DNA of 64,000 nucleotides from Trichodelitschia bisporula (GCA_010356995.1 ML996693.1:868001-932000), one strand, 5' to 3'. Positions 33,101-45,046 are shown, counted from the stretch's first letter. The notes: generated from the sequence alone by a model not told the origin. A program made the numbers and translations.

Positions 33101-33389
33101 TTGCTTAGGTTTGGTGTAATCGGGGTTTGAGGACTGGGCAATGGCCTCTGTGGACCATATGCGGATGTGGGCATCTGGGATATATCGTCAGTATGTAGGA
33201 TGGAACGTCGGGATTATCGTACCTCCAGCAGCCGTGACAAGGCGAGTTCCGTCTGGGGACACATGGCATGAATACACTTCGTGGTCGCGCAGCTCGCCTG
33301 AAGAGTGATGTTAGCACGAATGCGATCGGGGGAAGCGCGACAAGGAACAAACCTCCATGCGAAAGCCAGAGCGGCTTCACGACGTGCAT
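30102..33389 (-). CDS. HIR1: Histone transcription regulator HIR1/HIRA
   Basis: Four exons (33389-33353, 33297-33223, 33174-30244, 30196-30102) encode 1045 residues. HIR1 is a core subunit of the HIR complex, the replication-independent H3-H4 chaperone that represses histone genes. The N-terminal seven-blade WD40 propeller is clear (MHVVKPLWLSHGGE, HIRIWSTEAI, GHDNDVQDLGWSYDSSILVS, HQSHVKGITFDP, DDRSIKVF). It is followed by a disordered linker with the HIRA B-like basic region (about 450-560) and the C-terminal HIRA domain (TPAGRRLLSPMILDAQPVI). The two 5' introns (55 and 48 nt) split the first blade. The last intron (30243-30197) replaces a spurious read-through end with HRLTVPYAKLIGI. It shares a 331-bp divergent promoter region with CWF19. 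Confidence 0.93.
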
Positions 33390-33720
33390 GGCTGCGAATG
33401 AGGTCGCAGCCTCTTATTAGGAAAAATAGTTGATGTCTGGGTTATGCAGCAAAGGGTTGCAGAGGATACAGCAGCGTTCGTGATGATGTTCGAGAGTTGG
33501 AAGTATGATGATAGAGTGGACGCGGTCGCGGATTCGCAACGCGGCGGTTTCGACACCAGCGCACGGTTGCCCTTAACCTTAGAACGGTCGTTCCCTGTCG
33601 GCTTGGCAACCTTACATACTCGTCGCCTTGTCTCCGCAAGTTGGTGAATGCTCCTTCCCTCACTTCCCACAGCGGATATATCCTTCATTCACTAATCACT
33701 GGGAGCATACTAAAGACACA
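33390..33720. promoter_or_regulatory. Bidirectional promoter region HIR1/CWF19
   Basis: 331 bp separate two divergent start codons, so core promoters for both genes must overlap here. No clear TATA box seen. Confidence 0.6.
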
Positions 33721-35992
33721 ATGGGACTTTCAGACTTTGAGCGGGAGCTTGCCCAGACCAAGGATAAGGAACCCAGGCGCAAACGGGAGAGGAGTAGGAA
33801 TCGTGAACGGCGTCATCGTCGCTCTAAGGTATGCTGCCGCGCCTTGCTTCCAGGCGGAGAGCACTTCAGATGAGAGGGCAATATCTAACTACTACCCTAT
33901 AGGACGAAGAATCCAAACGCGACCACCACCGCCATTCCCACTCGCCACACCATACTCGCCACGATGAGGACGACTCACGCCACCGTCGCAAACGCTCGCG
34001 ACGCGAAGACGACGAGTCTGAGGATGCACGTCGGTCCCACCGAATAAAGAAAGAAAGCGATCGTTCCAGAACAGATCGCACGTCTAAGAGTAAGCGCGAG
34101 GAACAACCGAAGCTATCTCCTTCGCCCGAAGACGAGGAGGAATGGGTCGAGAAAGAAGCTTATACTGCTCCTCCGGGCGAGGACACCCTCGATGATGAGC
34201 TCGAAGCAATCGCCGAGAAGTCTATGCACCGCGATGCCTGGATGGAGGCACCGTCATCTTTGGATGTGGACTACGTAAACCGGCGCAAGGAGGAGAAACC
34301 TACCTCTTCACGCGCGACGCACAAGGACTACGAACTCAAGATTCACAAACTGGAGTTGAACCAACACCTCAAGGATAGTCTCGAGGGCGGTGAGGAGCCG
34401 GAAGCAAGCGCTGTGGACCCAGCAGCTCCTCGCGAAGTCAACTACGAGTTTGGCGACTCTGGAGCTCAATGGCGCATGACCAAGCTCAAGGCCGTTTTCC
34501 GCGCCGCTGAAGAAACTGGTCGTCCTGTCGAAGACATTGCCCTGGAGCGTTTCGGCGACCTGTGGGAATTTGATGCCGCTAGGGAAGAGGAGGTCGAGCT
34601 CGAACGCCGCAAGCTGTATGGGAAGAACTACGCCGGCAAGATCAAGCCCAGTGGAGAACTATTTGAGGAGCGGAGATTGCAGGAGGAGCAGCGCCGGCAG
34701 TCATCTCCGGACCGTCCGGCATCACCCCAGGCCACCTTTGCGCGGGATGACGACACCCCAAGAGCCGCACCTCTCGACCTCACCGCGCTCAATAAGCTCA
34801 AGGCGCAAATGATGAAGGCAAAGCTCAAGAAATCTCCCGATGCCGCCGCCTTGGAAGCACAGTACAATGAGGCCCTCGCTGCCTCTACGCAAAGGGGCCG
34901 GACCGATGTTGTCCTGGACCCCATGGAGAACCGTATGCTGGCGGGCGGCCGGAAAGGAGAGGTTGTGCAGCTGGAGAACAAACGGGGTCGTGAGCGCGGC
35001 CTGGTCGTCGAAAACGAAGACATGAGCATCGAGGACATGGTCCGGCAGGAGCGCCGCACCAAGGGCCAGGGCGAGGGCCTTTTGCTCGCGGAGCGCATCG
35101 CCAAAGACGGCAAGTTCGTCAACGATCTCGACTATATGGACGAGAACGCGGCGAAGTTGGCAAAGCACGTCCAAAGGTCCGAGATCAATCTGCGCAGCAT
35201 GGCCATCAGCGACTTCCATAAGATGAACCGCATCTTGGATACTTGTCCTCTGTGCCATCATGAGGACAAGGGCCTGCCGCCCACCGCGCCCATAGTTTCA
35301 CTCGCCACACGTGTGTACATGACGCTGCCTACGGAGCCGGAGATCAGTCCCGGCGGTGCATGCATCGTCCCAATCAGCCACCACATCAACCTATTAGAAT
35401 GCGACGACGACGAGTGGGAGGAGATACGGGTAAGTAACCTTCCTCCTTCTGCCTCGCCGCCCCAATCTCACGCATCCAGAACTTCATGAAGTGCCTCACG
35501 CGCATGTACCACGACCAAGGCCGCGCCGTCATCTTCTACGAAAACGCCGCCGCCCCGCAGCTCAAACACCACGCCGCACTGCAGGCCGTGCCGCTGCCCC
35601 TCAGCCTCGGCGAGACGGCCCCGGCCTTCTTCCGCGAGTCCATGCTGTCCGCCGACGAGGAGTGGTCGCAGCACAAAAAGGTCATCGACACACTGGCTAA
35701 GTCTCGTGCCGGGCTGGGCAAGTTGGCTTTCCGCCGCTCGCTGGTCAAGGAGATGCCTTACTTCCATGTGTGGTTCGAGCTTGATGGTGGCTTAGCGCAT
35801 ATTGTCGAGGATGCGAATCGCTGGCCGCGAGGTGATTTGTTCGCGCGTGAGATTATTGGCGGTATGCTCGATGTGGAGCCGGACGTGATTAAGCGCCAGG
35901 GTAGATGGAACAGGAGCGACAAGCGGGTCGAAGGATTTAAGAAGCGGTGGACAAAGTTCGACTGGACCCGGGTGCTGACGGAAGGGCAGTAG
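33721..35992 (+). CDS. CWF19: CWF19-like spliceosome-associated protein (Cwf19/Drn1)
   Basis: Three exons (33721-33828, 33903-35429, 35480-35992) encode 715 residues. The N-terminal 120 residues are an Arg/Ser/Asp/Glu-rich, RS-like tail. A helical middle follows, then the CwfJ C-terminal domain 1 (CPLCHHEDKG, HIT-like core with IVPISHHINL) and CwfJ domain 2 (the 170 residues of exon 3, containing FHVWFELDGGLAHIVED and RWTKFDWT). Cwf19/Drn1 helps turnover of intron lariats with the debranching enzyme Dbr1. The introns (74 and 50 nt) are phase 0. Its stop lies 138 bp from the convergent NUG1 stop. Confidence 0.92.
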
Positions 35993-36130
35993 AACTAGAG
36001 CTGATAAGCAAACGGCGATCAGAGATACCACTGTCCGAATCTAGACTGTTCACCGTTGAAAAAAACCTGCATGTGGTGGTACAACATGAACAGCAAGGCT
36101 GCAGGGGTTTCATTCCATCATTCCTACGTT

Positions 36131-37898
36131 TCAAGTTTCCATAGCCTCTGCATCATCCTCCCCCGCCGTCCCCTCATCATCACCCCACAATCCCTCGAGC
36201 TTAAACTCCTTCGCCCACTCCTGCACCACCATCTTCTGGTCCTCCGACCCAGTACCCACCTCCGACCCAGTAACCACCGCCAACACGGGCGGATCCATCC
36301 AGCCCTGGATGCGCCCATCGCGCCAATCCGTAATCACCGTCTGCGCCGCTGCGTGCACATTCGGCACGCCGCCGCGGCCCAGCCGGCCCCGCTTGCGCGC
36401 CACCTGCACCAGGAAATCGGACGTGATGTCGCCGCCCGTGCTCATGAGCGGGGGGAGGTCGTACACCTTGAGCAGTTTGTCGAACATATCCTGCGAGGCC
36501 GAGAGGCGCTTAAGCAGTAACGTGACGGCCGGAACCGGGTCATCGATTTCCTTGGGCGGGATAGCATTGAGCAAAATCAAGCGCGCCTGCTCCTCGGCCT
36601 TCGCCGCCTTGCCCGTCGCGCCGCTGGCAGCGGGGAACACAATGCCAGGCGAGTCGAGCAGCTTGAGCTTGTTGTCGAGCTTGACCTGGCGCAGGCTTGT
36701 CGTGACGCCGGCTTCAGCGCCGACGGGACAAGCGGCGGTCTTGGCGCCCATGCGCGAGGTCAGGGCGTTGATGACGGAGGACTTGCCGACGTTGGGGTAG
36801 CCGATGACGCCGACGGAGATGGCGCGCTTGAGGCTCTTGGCCTGGGCGTAGGACTTGAGGGCCTTGAAGAGGGACTCTGAAGTTCCCTTTACGGTGAGCT
36901 GCTTGTGGTCGAAGGTGCGCGCGTTGGAGGCGGGCATGGAGGCGCGGAGGGGGAGCGTCGGGAAGTAACGCCGCAGGTGCGTGAGCCAGGCTTTGAGGAC
37001 GGGAGGGGGGACGAGGTCGATCTTGTTGAGGATGAGGATGAGACGCTTATTGCCGCCGTCTGCGGTCATGATCTGTCGCTCTACTTCGCGGGAGCGGGTG
37101 CCCTCCGGGTCGCGGGCGTCGAGCACGTAGAGGACGACGTCCGCCTGGTCCACGACTTGCTTGAAGACCTTGTCGAAGGCTTTTCTTGACGAGTCTGTCC
37201 GCGAGCCGGGCGCAGACTTGGTTGTGAATGTAGTGCCATCATCGATGCCGTCCCAGACCTGCTCCTCCTCCTCTTCGCTGTCTTGCATCGCCTCTGCATC
37301 TTCCTCATCGAGTCCTTGGTACTCGGCTGCACGGGCGCGCGCAGATGCGAGTAGCGCCGCCATCGGGTTCACGCCATCCTGTGTCTTGTTAGATCCGTTG
37401 AATTAGCCAGCCTGGGTATACGCACATCGACCATTTCGTCGTCGACTTCCACCTCCTCGCCACTCTCTTCCTCAACGTCAGACTGACCGTTCATCTCTTC
37501 ATCGCTATCCTCTTCAGTGACAGCTGCCCTCCGAGCCTTAGCGTCTGCCTTCTTCTGCTGTGCCTCGTCTTCCCTCTGCTGCTTCTTCTGCTCAATCTCC
37601 TGCAGCAACTTCTCCTTGTACGGGAACAGATTCGGGATACCGGGATCCTTCTTCAACTTCGATCGCCACGTCGGGTCCTGCAGTACCGCAATTAGCACAC
37701 CCTTGGTCACACATGTACCGCGCGCTATAGCTAACCTTCTTCGCCAATTTGCGGTTCTTCCTCTGCTTCGCGGCTGATGCCTTCTCGATCTTATTCCGGA
37801 GGCGCACTGGAACGCGCTTCGACTTGGGTTCTACAGTGACGTTAGCAGCAGCAACAACAAGGAAGTCCTCGCAGCAAAGACTTACTTCCGATCCTCAT
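36131..37898 (-). CDS. NUG1: Nucleolar circularly permuted GTPase NUG1 (GNL3-like)
   Basis: Four exons (37898-37886, 37830-37736, 37677-37426, 37378-36131) encode 535 residues. Nug1 is a pre-60S ribosome assembly GTPase. The basic coiled N-terminus (KPKSKRVPVRLRNKIEKA) and an acidic stretch precede the GTPase domain. Its motifs come in permuted order: DARDP (G5-like), NKIDL (G4), GYPNVGKSS (G1, P loop), GVTTSLR (G2-like), DSPG (G3). This order is diagnostic for the YlqF/NOG2/NUG1 group. Exon 1 has only 13 coding nt (MRIG plus one base). All three introns are 47-58 nt with good CTAAC/CTAAT or CTAACG branch sites. The C-terminus is acidic. Confidence 0.93.
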
Positions 37899-38417
37899 GG
37901 CTGGATGTGAATATCTTGCCTCAGTGTGGTGTGGTGAGGCGTATGGGAGCGATTCAATGTTGTCGGAGGCTCGTCCACACCCAACAATATTTCCGGGCGG
38001 CGTCTCAAAAATTTAGAAATGCCAAGCCCCCACACTGGCCCCAAAATGGCCTAGAACGATGCGCGACGGCTCTCGGGTGGGGCATCCATCAGCCTTGTCG
38101 TTAGTCATCCATTCGACCTAACTCTCACCTGCTTTACTGCGACAACAGAGACTGTGGATGGTAAAGTCTACATTACTCGCGATGCTTTAGTGGAAGGGGC
38201 ATCACTGTGACTCGCGCATACGTCACACCTTCTTCAGCACAGCTCGTTCTCACACCAGTCCCTTCACCACACAGTGGCAGTCCAGACTCAATCGATCACC
38301 GCAGTTGCATTCCATCTAACTCCCAACCATCCCATCATTACCCTCACACCTAAGACTGATACCAGCCAACGCAATCCCCAGCGCCGTAAACACTTTTCCC
38401 TCCCCCCCTCCGCCCAT
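37899..38417. other. Intergenic, NUG1 promoter side
   Basis: About 0.5 kb, pyrimidine-rich toward the bHLH 3' end. No gene seen. Confidence 0.6.
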
Positions 38418-39830
38418 CTACCCACTCAGCAAATCCCTAACACTCATCCCGCGACACTGCCCCTCCCTCCCCTCCCCCCCTCTCCCCCCAGCATCCCAAC
38501 TATACGCCCTCCTATCCTTCGTCAACATCATCAACGCCGCCGTCGCCGTAGCCTCGCCCTCCTCTCCCGAGCCCCCTGCCGGACTAGCCCCCACACTCCC
38601 CGTAGCCCCCTCTCCTCTCCCCCACCGCGCCTCTCCCGCCGTAGCAACCACACCCGCGCCTTCGAGCCCCAACGTCGCCAGCGGTGGCAACATGGGCGAA
38701 GACTGCGCCGAGTGGCGCGGAGCAGGACCGAGGTACGTCTGCGGCGGGGGGTAAGGGTGGAAGTGCAGCTGCGGCTGGACACAGCTAGTCGGGGAGATAG
38801 ACTCAGCCTCGCGGCGTGTAGCAAACGCGGGCTCGGGCTCCTCGAGCGCGCCAGCCCCAAGCTCCTCATACTCAACATCATCCTCCCCCTCCTCTGGCCC
38901 CTCATCCTCCCCCTCCGGCTCGCTACTCTCATAGTCCCCCTCATCCGGATGTCTCTGCGGCATAATCCTGGGCGTAGGATCCAACTCCACAGCCTGATGC
39001 GCCGCCTTCACCGTCTCAAGGCACGTCTGCAAATAGCGTACATACTCAATCGCCGCCTGCCACGCGTTAGCCCCATCCCATCCCCCCATCCAAGGCCTAC
39101 ATACCTGCAAAATCGCCAACTTATGCATCTTCCCCCTCTCCTCCCCCCGTCCCCGACACGCCGGCACCAAATCCCTCAGCGTATCAAACTCCTCATTCAT
39201 CTTACTCCTTCTCTTCCGCTCAATCGCCGAGTGCGCCTTCTTCCGCGCCACCTTTTTCGCCGCCACGGTACTCGGCCCCGCGTCCTTACGCCGCCCCGAG
39301 GCCGGCGCCCTGGCCGCAGCACTCCCTGGCCCAGCGGCACCGGCAGGCGCGACCGCGCCGGCCGCTCCTGCTCCCGATCCAGCTGCCTCGCGGTTTCCCC
39401 GCCGCGCGGGTCCCGCGGTCACTGCTTCGGTGGCTTTGGCGCGCACGTTCATCTGGATGATTTTGCGGGCGCGGGTGGGCGGCGGGGGGAGGGTGTACTT
39501 CGCGGGTGCGGCTGTTGCGAGGCCGGGGGGCTCGGCGTCGTTGGCGCGCCGGCGTTTCGCGGGGCGTGGGCGGGGTTCTTGTGGTGTGTCGAGGGTGGTG
39601 CGTGCAGAGGCGGAGGAAGATGCTGTGGAGGCTGAGGAGGTGGAGGAGGAGGCTGATGATGTTGTTGAGGATGAGGTGGTGGAGGTTGATGAGGACGCGG
39701 AGTTGAGGGAGTCGGCGGCGGGAAGGGCGGGGGGTGGGAGGAGGAAGGGCTCGTCTGTGGATGTGGAGAGCTGTCGTTTCGCGTTCGTGGGGATGGACGT
39801 TGATGAGGGGGGAGTCGGGAGGGTTGCCAT
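38418..39830 (-). CDS. bHLH transcription factor
   Basis: Two exons (39830-39105 and 39056-38418) encode 454 residues. The basic region HSAIERKRRSK has His5, Glu9 and Arg13, the residues that read the E-box CACGTG (class B). The helix-loop-helix follows (MNEEFDTLRDLVPAC, loop RGRGEERGKM, HKLAILQ joined to AAIEYVRYLQTCLE). The N-terminus is Ser/Thr/Ala low-complexity, and the C-terminus has a long acidic segment and a Gly/Ala-rich tail. The 48-nt intron (39104-39057; GTATGT, GCTAAC, CAG) falls in helix 2. It is a multiple of three without stops, so retention would insert 16 residues there. It resembles uncharacterised Pezizomycotina bHLH factors. I do not assign a symbol. Confidence 0.85.
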   Translation of the reverse strand: MATLPTPPSSTSIPTNAKRQLSTSTDEPFLLPPPALPAADSLNSASSSTSTTSSSTTSSASSSTSSASTASSSASARTTLDTPQEPRPRPAKRRRANDAEPPGLATAAPAKYTLPPPPTRARKIIQMNVRAKATEAVTAGPARRGNREAAGSGAGAAGAVAPAGAAGPGSAAARAPASGRRKDAGPSTVAAKKVARKKAHSAIERKRRSKMNEEFDTLRDLVPACRGRGEERGKMHKLAILQVCRPWMGGWDGANAWQAAIEYVRYLQTCLETVKAAHQAVELDPTPRIMPQRHPDEGDYESSEPEGEDEGPEEGEDDVEYEELGAGALEEPEPAFATRREAESISPTSCVQPQLHFHPYPPPQTYLGPAPRHSAQSSPMLPPLATLGLEGAGVVATAGEARWGRGEGATGSVGASPAGGSGEEGEATATAALMMLTKDRRAYSWDAGGRGGEGREGQCRGMSVRDLLSG

Positions 39831-40451
39831 CGTGAACGATGTTGATGATGATCTGGCCCTGATGAGGCTGAAAGCGCAGAAACCGCGCGCACACGACTTG
39901 CCCTAGCCGAGCGTAGCAAACCGTGGCAAGGCGTACCGTATCGTCGCTCAAACACACGCTCGTCAACACCGTCACGTCGATAAGGTTAAATTCAACTGCG
40001 CAAAAAAGGACCAGCTCAAACCACCCAGCCCTTCGGGAGGGGAACCGCACCTAACTTATCCCTCGCCCACCAGCAGGCGCACACACACACACCCCCCACA
40101 CGCCCACCAGCCAGAACGGGGGAGTGATCGCGTGTGCAACGTGACGGCACCTCGTCCGCTAATTGGCCCACCCCATTACGGCCATTCCCCGCCCAGGCTG
40201 CGCACAAGAGAAATGCTGCACATTCAACCCCATATTCAACCTCACCCCGCCCCATCCAGTCCCATCCACGCCCTCAATCTCCTCCCACAGAGTTCCCCCA
40301 TCTGAACACCCGCAATCACCCATCAACCCCGCCCCCGCCCACGCCCCACGGCCGCGCTCCAGCCCGGCAGGTAATCGCGTGCGCAACTCCCGCGAGCCGA
40401 TTGGTTGGCGCGGGCGCGGGCTGGACGGCGGGTGCAAGGCGCGGGTGCGTG

Positions 40452-40650
40452 CACGTGGGGTTCGGGGGGAAGTTGTTGCCCCGCTTCCCTCCCCAGATGG
40501 GGTCTGGGGCAGGCGGGGACTTTTGGAGATTTCTGGGGAGAGGTGGAGAACCAGAAGGCGGAGCACGTGCGAAGGGGCTTGGATGGTGAGGAGGGGCACG
40601 TGGGGTGGGAGACTGGAGATTTGGTGATGGGCGTTGTTGAGGAGCACGTG
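40452..40650. promoter_or_regulatory. Cluster of four CACGTG E-boxes
   Basis: CACGTG occurs at 40452-40457, 40564-40569, 40597-40602 and 40645-40650, four sites in 199 bp. The cluster lies 0.6-0.8 kb upstream of a bHLH gene whose basic region has the CACGTG-reading residues. Confidence 0.65.
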
Positions 40651-41105
40651 AGGAGGCATAACGGCGGGAATATGGCGGAGGTACGGTAGACGACCTCATG
40701 CTCTCTTCGAAGCCATGAGAGAAGCGGTAGGTACGTGATGCTCCATCGAGGAAAGCGACGAGCGCCCAAAGCCTACCTGAAAAAAGTTGGAGCTTCCTCT
40801 TAAGAAGTCCTTGCTGCACTTCTCCCAGGGCTGTTACGACAGAGGAGGCATATACGTTCTCGTCAGGGCAGTTGCGAGTTTTTCAGGGAGCCCTGAGTCC
40901 AAGGGCTTCTCAAAAAGATCGTGGCCACTCCCCCTAGATAGAGTGTGGCTGCCTATCTCCGAGAGCTTTGCTACTTAACCAAGCAGAGACTATCAGTGAA
41001 AGCGTCCACAGCTTTTTTCGGGTAGCTCTCCCAACACTGCAACAACAGCCTCGCCCCGTACGTGACCGCCTGAACCACAACTCCATCTCCACTCATCATC
41101 ACCAC

Positions 41106-41164
41106 AAGACAAGGCAAGGCAAGGCAAGGCAAGGCAAGGCAAGGCAAGACAAGGCAAGGCAAAG
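41106..41164. repeat. (AAGGC)n pentanucleotide microsatellite
   Basis: About eleven AAGGC units, one changed to AAGAC. Confidence 0.95.
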
Positions 41165-42298
41165 TCAATTCAATTCCGCATCCGAGAGCCCGGCCCTCAA
41201 TGAAGCCGCAGCTGAGTAAACAAATGGCCAATGTCGCCCGCTCCCTAACCCACACTCCCCCTCCTCCCTATCACCCCCGCCACCCGCGCCACCAGTTTTC
41301 GTAATCCTCACTCAACCTCCCGCAGCGGGCCGGGAGGGCCGAAGGCCCATCCCGAAGAACCGCTGGAAGAGTGATTACTCTTCGTATCGGCGGGACATCA
41401 TCGTCGTACTCTTACGAGCTCACACGAAGCAACGGAAGCATCAAGAGTCCACTCGCATGCAATTCTACTACTCTCTTCCACCTTCTCCCCTAACCTCCCC
41501 CCCTTGTCATCCCCCTAAAAGCACAAAACGAATGAGGCCGTGACGTAGCGACAGACAAACGCAAGCGACAGAGAAAGGTGCGAAAAACCCAAGAGTCGAT
41601 CCAAAGAGTGATCCTTCCTACCGGCCTCCCTTTCCATACCCCCATTACCCTGTTGTTGCTGCTTCCCGGACACGATCCCCTCAACCGCCTGAAACAGCCG
41701 ACAGACCAAGTCGACCATATGTACCATCCCAATGTTGTTTCCCAGCTACTCCATACAAGCACAAAGACCCAGCCCACTGTACATGCGCCCCTTCTGCCAT
41801 CCCCAAAATGGTTCCACAAAAGTAAGAATGTTCATCCATGACCAAGGTATTAAAGATTAGTAGTGGTGTCGCAGCCGAGTAAGGCGCCCCGTCTCTACAC
41901 ATGACTGGGGGCTGGCAGTTGCGAAAAACATAAAGATCAAAGTCGGCTTGAACAAGAGCTTTTGTCCTCCACACCACACATACACAGAGCTCAGAATACA
42001 AAATCTCGTCTCAAAGGAAACCAGGGGTTCCCATCTCGTCTCTCAATCTCCAAAGCCGGGAGACGGGTATAAGATAACGCACACAATACACACCAAAGAA
42101 AGATCCATAGAGACATTAGTGGCCCGAGCCAGCCCCGTCCATATCCATCCATCAGTCGAAAGCTCGAAGATAGCCGCACCGGAACACCACATTAGGCTCT
42201 CCAAAAAGGGTGCCATACCGGCCAAGAGACGCCCCAACGCCCCGCAGAGCAAGCAAGCAAGCAGAAAAAAAACACAAGCAGCAAAGACTCTCAGGATG

Positions 42299-44475
42299 CT
42301 AACCTGAATTCGCAAAGTCCTGCGGCCCATGATTCGCAAAGTGGTACACTTTAGGCTGATCCGCTCCGCGCTGCGACTGCTGCCCCGTCGTTGATGACGG
42401 CGCATACTCATGCACTGAAAAACCAGCCTGCACGAGCGCAGGGCCCTCAGGGAGCGGGAGCATGTCCCAGTATTGCTGCTGCTGTTGCTGCTGTTGCTGC
42501 TGTTGTTGCTGCTGCGCCTGCGCCACCATCGGCAGCCCGTGAGGCACCATACCCAACCGCACCGGGTTGCTCATCTGCAAGTCCCCGGCAGAGTTGAACA
42601 TGGGCACCTCGGGCCACTGCATGTGCTGCTCGGCAACCATGGTAGCATCCGGCAGCGATGGCCTGCGCGCATGTCCCTTCTCCTCCGCATAGGCCAGCGG
42701 AACGGCACGTGAACCGGACATCAGTGCCCCGGGCGCAAAATGCTGCTGCATCGCGGGTGCCGACTGCGGCGGCGTGTCGCGGCACATGTCTTGTTGCTGC
42801 TTCCCGAAATAGTACTGCGCCGCGACTTGATGCGTGAACAGCGGCGTTTGAGGAGGAGAAGCCGACACGTTGAGGAACAGCGGGCTATGCGCAGGCACGC
42901 TGTTGACGCCGGGGTCGACAGAAAACTTCATACCACTCTGCCACGGAAAAGGTGCCTCGCTTGGTGTCAAAGGAGTGGGAGGAGCCAAACCGCCAGACAG
43001 CGGTGGCGCCGTGCCAGGCGTCGACAACGACAGCGAGTAGTTGGACTGATGGCGAAACTTGGGCGATGATGCCGCTTCCGCAAAGTTAAGCGCCATGGGT
43101 GAGCGCTGACCCGGGCCGGCCTTCGAGATGCGGCCCGACGAACGCACGCGGTGCAGCGGATGACCCGGTGCAGCGAGGTTGGCGTTCGCACCGGGCGAGG
43201 GCATGCTGCCGGCATGTGGACCACTGCGCAGAGCCAGACTGGCTGGTGCCTGCTTCTGCCGACGCGTAGCAAGGCTGCCGCGTTGGCTCGGCGGCTTGAA
43301 GTCCGGCTCACTCGCGCCATTGCGAATTTCAACACTGTCCATCGACTGGGTCAGCGCTGATGTAGACGAGTTACGCCGTCCAAACTGTTCCATCCCATGC
43401 TCTTGCTCTTGCTGATCGTTTGGCGACACGGCTGTCAGATAGGGAAGCAGTGCCTGATCCAGCTCCTGCTGCCCGCACTGCACCTGCTCCGACGGCCAAT
43501 CAGACCCGTAATTGTGCGCCGAGGTCGAGTCGAGCGGATCAAGGTGGGGGCTGTCATGCTGAATGGACACTGAGAGCGCCGGCTTCTCATCCCAGTGAGG
43601 AAGTGAGTAAGCTGCCGTCATCTGAGGCATGGTGTTCGGGCTGCTCGATTTGGATTTGGAGAGCGCCGTCGTGTCCGGAGTCATGGTGTCTGGTGTGGAG
43701 ACGGGTAAGTTGTTCTCAGGCTGTGTAGCTGCCGTTCCAGACGAAACCAGATACTGGTAGCCCATGTGCTCCGGTACCTGCATGAAGGACATCTCGTGGG
43801 AGTTCTCAATGCCCATGTTCGGTTGCGCAAACATGTCATCAAGGGAGTAATCCTTAGGCATTGGCGGACAGCGATCCATCATCTGCGAGTAGGCCGAATC
43901 CTCCAGGCTTGCAATCACCGTCTCTTGCGAGCAGGACTGTGTCGAGGGCATCGATACGGCGGGATTGTACTCTTGAGTAGCAAAATCGTGCCCGCCGTCT
44001 TTGGGCCCAGACGGCATCTGGTCGTGGAACTCAGTCGTGGGCAGCACAACATTCGGGTTGAAGACGAAATACTCCTGCGGCACCTGCCGAGGCGTAAACG
44101 AATGCTGCGTGAACCACGGCGGCGGGACAGCCGGCACCTGGTAAGCGGCTGAGTGGTGTTGGAAGTTCGCGAAGTACGTCGCGTACGCGTGCTGCTGCTT
44201 TTTGGCGTCCTGCTTGACCTTCGCCCGGCGGTTCTGGAACCAGTTCTGCCTGATGGTTAGCGTGACCCTTCAACCTGACCCTTCCCATTGCAACCCACGT
44301 TAATCTTATCGAGCGGCACGCCGAGCGACTCCGCATACCCCTTCTTGGTGGTGGTAGTCGGCTTATTGTTTTCTCGGAAGTAGCGCTCCAGAATATCGTG
44401 CTGCTCCTTGGTAAGGCGAGGCTTGACGTCGGTGCAAGCCTGCGGCAGCGAGGGCTGGTGATTTTGGCGGTCCAT
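42299..44475 (-). CDS. Homeodomain transcription factor with polyQ
   Basis: Two exons (44475-44299 and 44245-42299) encode 707 residues. The homeodomain lies near the N-terminus: PRLTKEQHDILERYFREN, the turn PTTTTKKGYAESLGVPLDKIN, and recognition helix NWFQNRRAKVKQDAKKQ. The 53-nt intron (44298-44246) interrupts the domain at KIN/NWF. A GTGGGT donor and the second CAG of the acceptor are needed; using the first AG would break the frame or the domain length. The rest is disordered: Pro/Ser/Met-rich, with a run of about 15 Gln encoded by CAG/CAA at 42474-42515. The frame ends FANSG at a GGTTAG that also looks like a donor (GTTAGC), so a further 3' exon cannot be excluded. Regulates development in known fungal relatives; targets here unknown. 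Confidence 0.85.
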
Positions 44476-44996
44476 TTCGCTCCTGTTATGAACAGTGGAA
44501 GACCGCAAATGGTAAATGTATGTTCAAAGTGCGATCTCAAGCGATTCGAGACGACTGAAGCTGATTCTGACGAGTTGTAATTATGGCTATTCGGGCTGCG
44601 GTAGCGAAAGACTTCTCAGCACGGCGACATGAAATTAGATGTTCATTAGCGACGGTGTGGTGTTGAGAGTTAGGAACGACGGTCTGGTGATACGATGATA
44701 GTTGGCGATGATGTTGTTCGAGAGTGGTGAACGAATGTCAGTGACCGCAAGGGTCGGGTAGCGAAAGCACGAAGCGGACGTGAGGGCCTGGAGAGCGAGC
44801 GAGCGAGACGAGCGAGTGTGGTGTTTTGGATTTGGAGCGACCGAAAAACGATGGGACGAGAGAGAAGAAAAACGAGAGTGAAAAAAAGGCTTGGGGAGAG
44901 GAAAAGAGGTGTGGGTGAGCGAACAGCGGGCGCGAACGAGGCTCTTTCTTGTTCGTGGAGAAGAGACGGTGGAGCGCTGGGCGACTTCTGTGCGCG

Positions 44997-45046
44997 CTCT
45001 CTCTCTCTCTCTCTCCCTCACTCTCACTCTCACACTCTCTCTCTCT
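44997..45046. repeat. (CT)n-rich tract
   Basis: Interrupted CT dinucleotide run about 0.5 kb upstream of the homeodomain start; GA-rich on the coding strand. Confidence 0.9.

Larger units (their letters stand above)
39831..42298. other. Long upstream region of the bHLH gene
   Basis: 2.5 kb without a supported gene. It contains the CACGTG cluster (40452-40650), the AAGGC pentamer repeat (41106-41164) and a short CA run near 40080. The many 60-170 codon frames overlap on both strands and are low complexity. Confidence 0.55.

Noticed and set aside
38274-39635. 453-codon + strand frame
   Set aside because: Antisense shadow of the bHLH gene with an Arg/Pro-rich translation.
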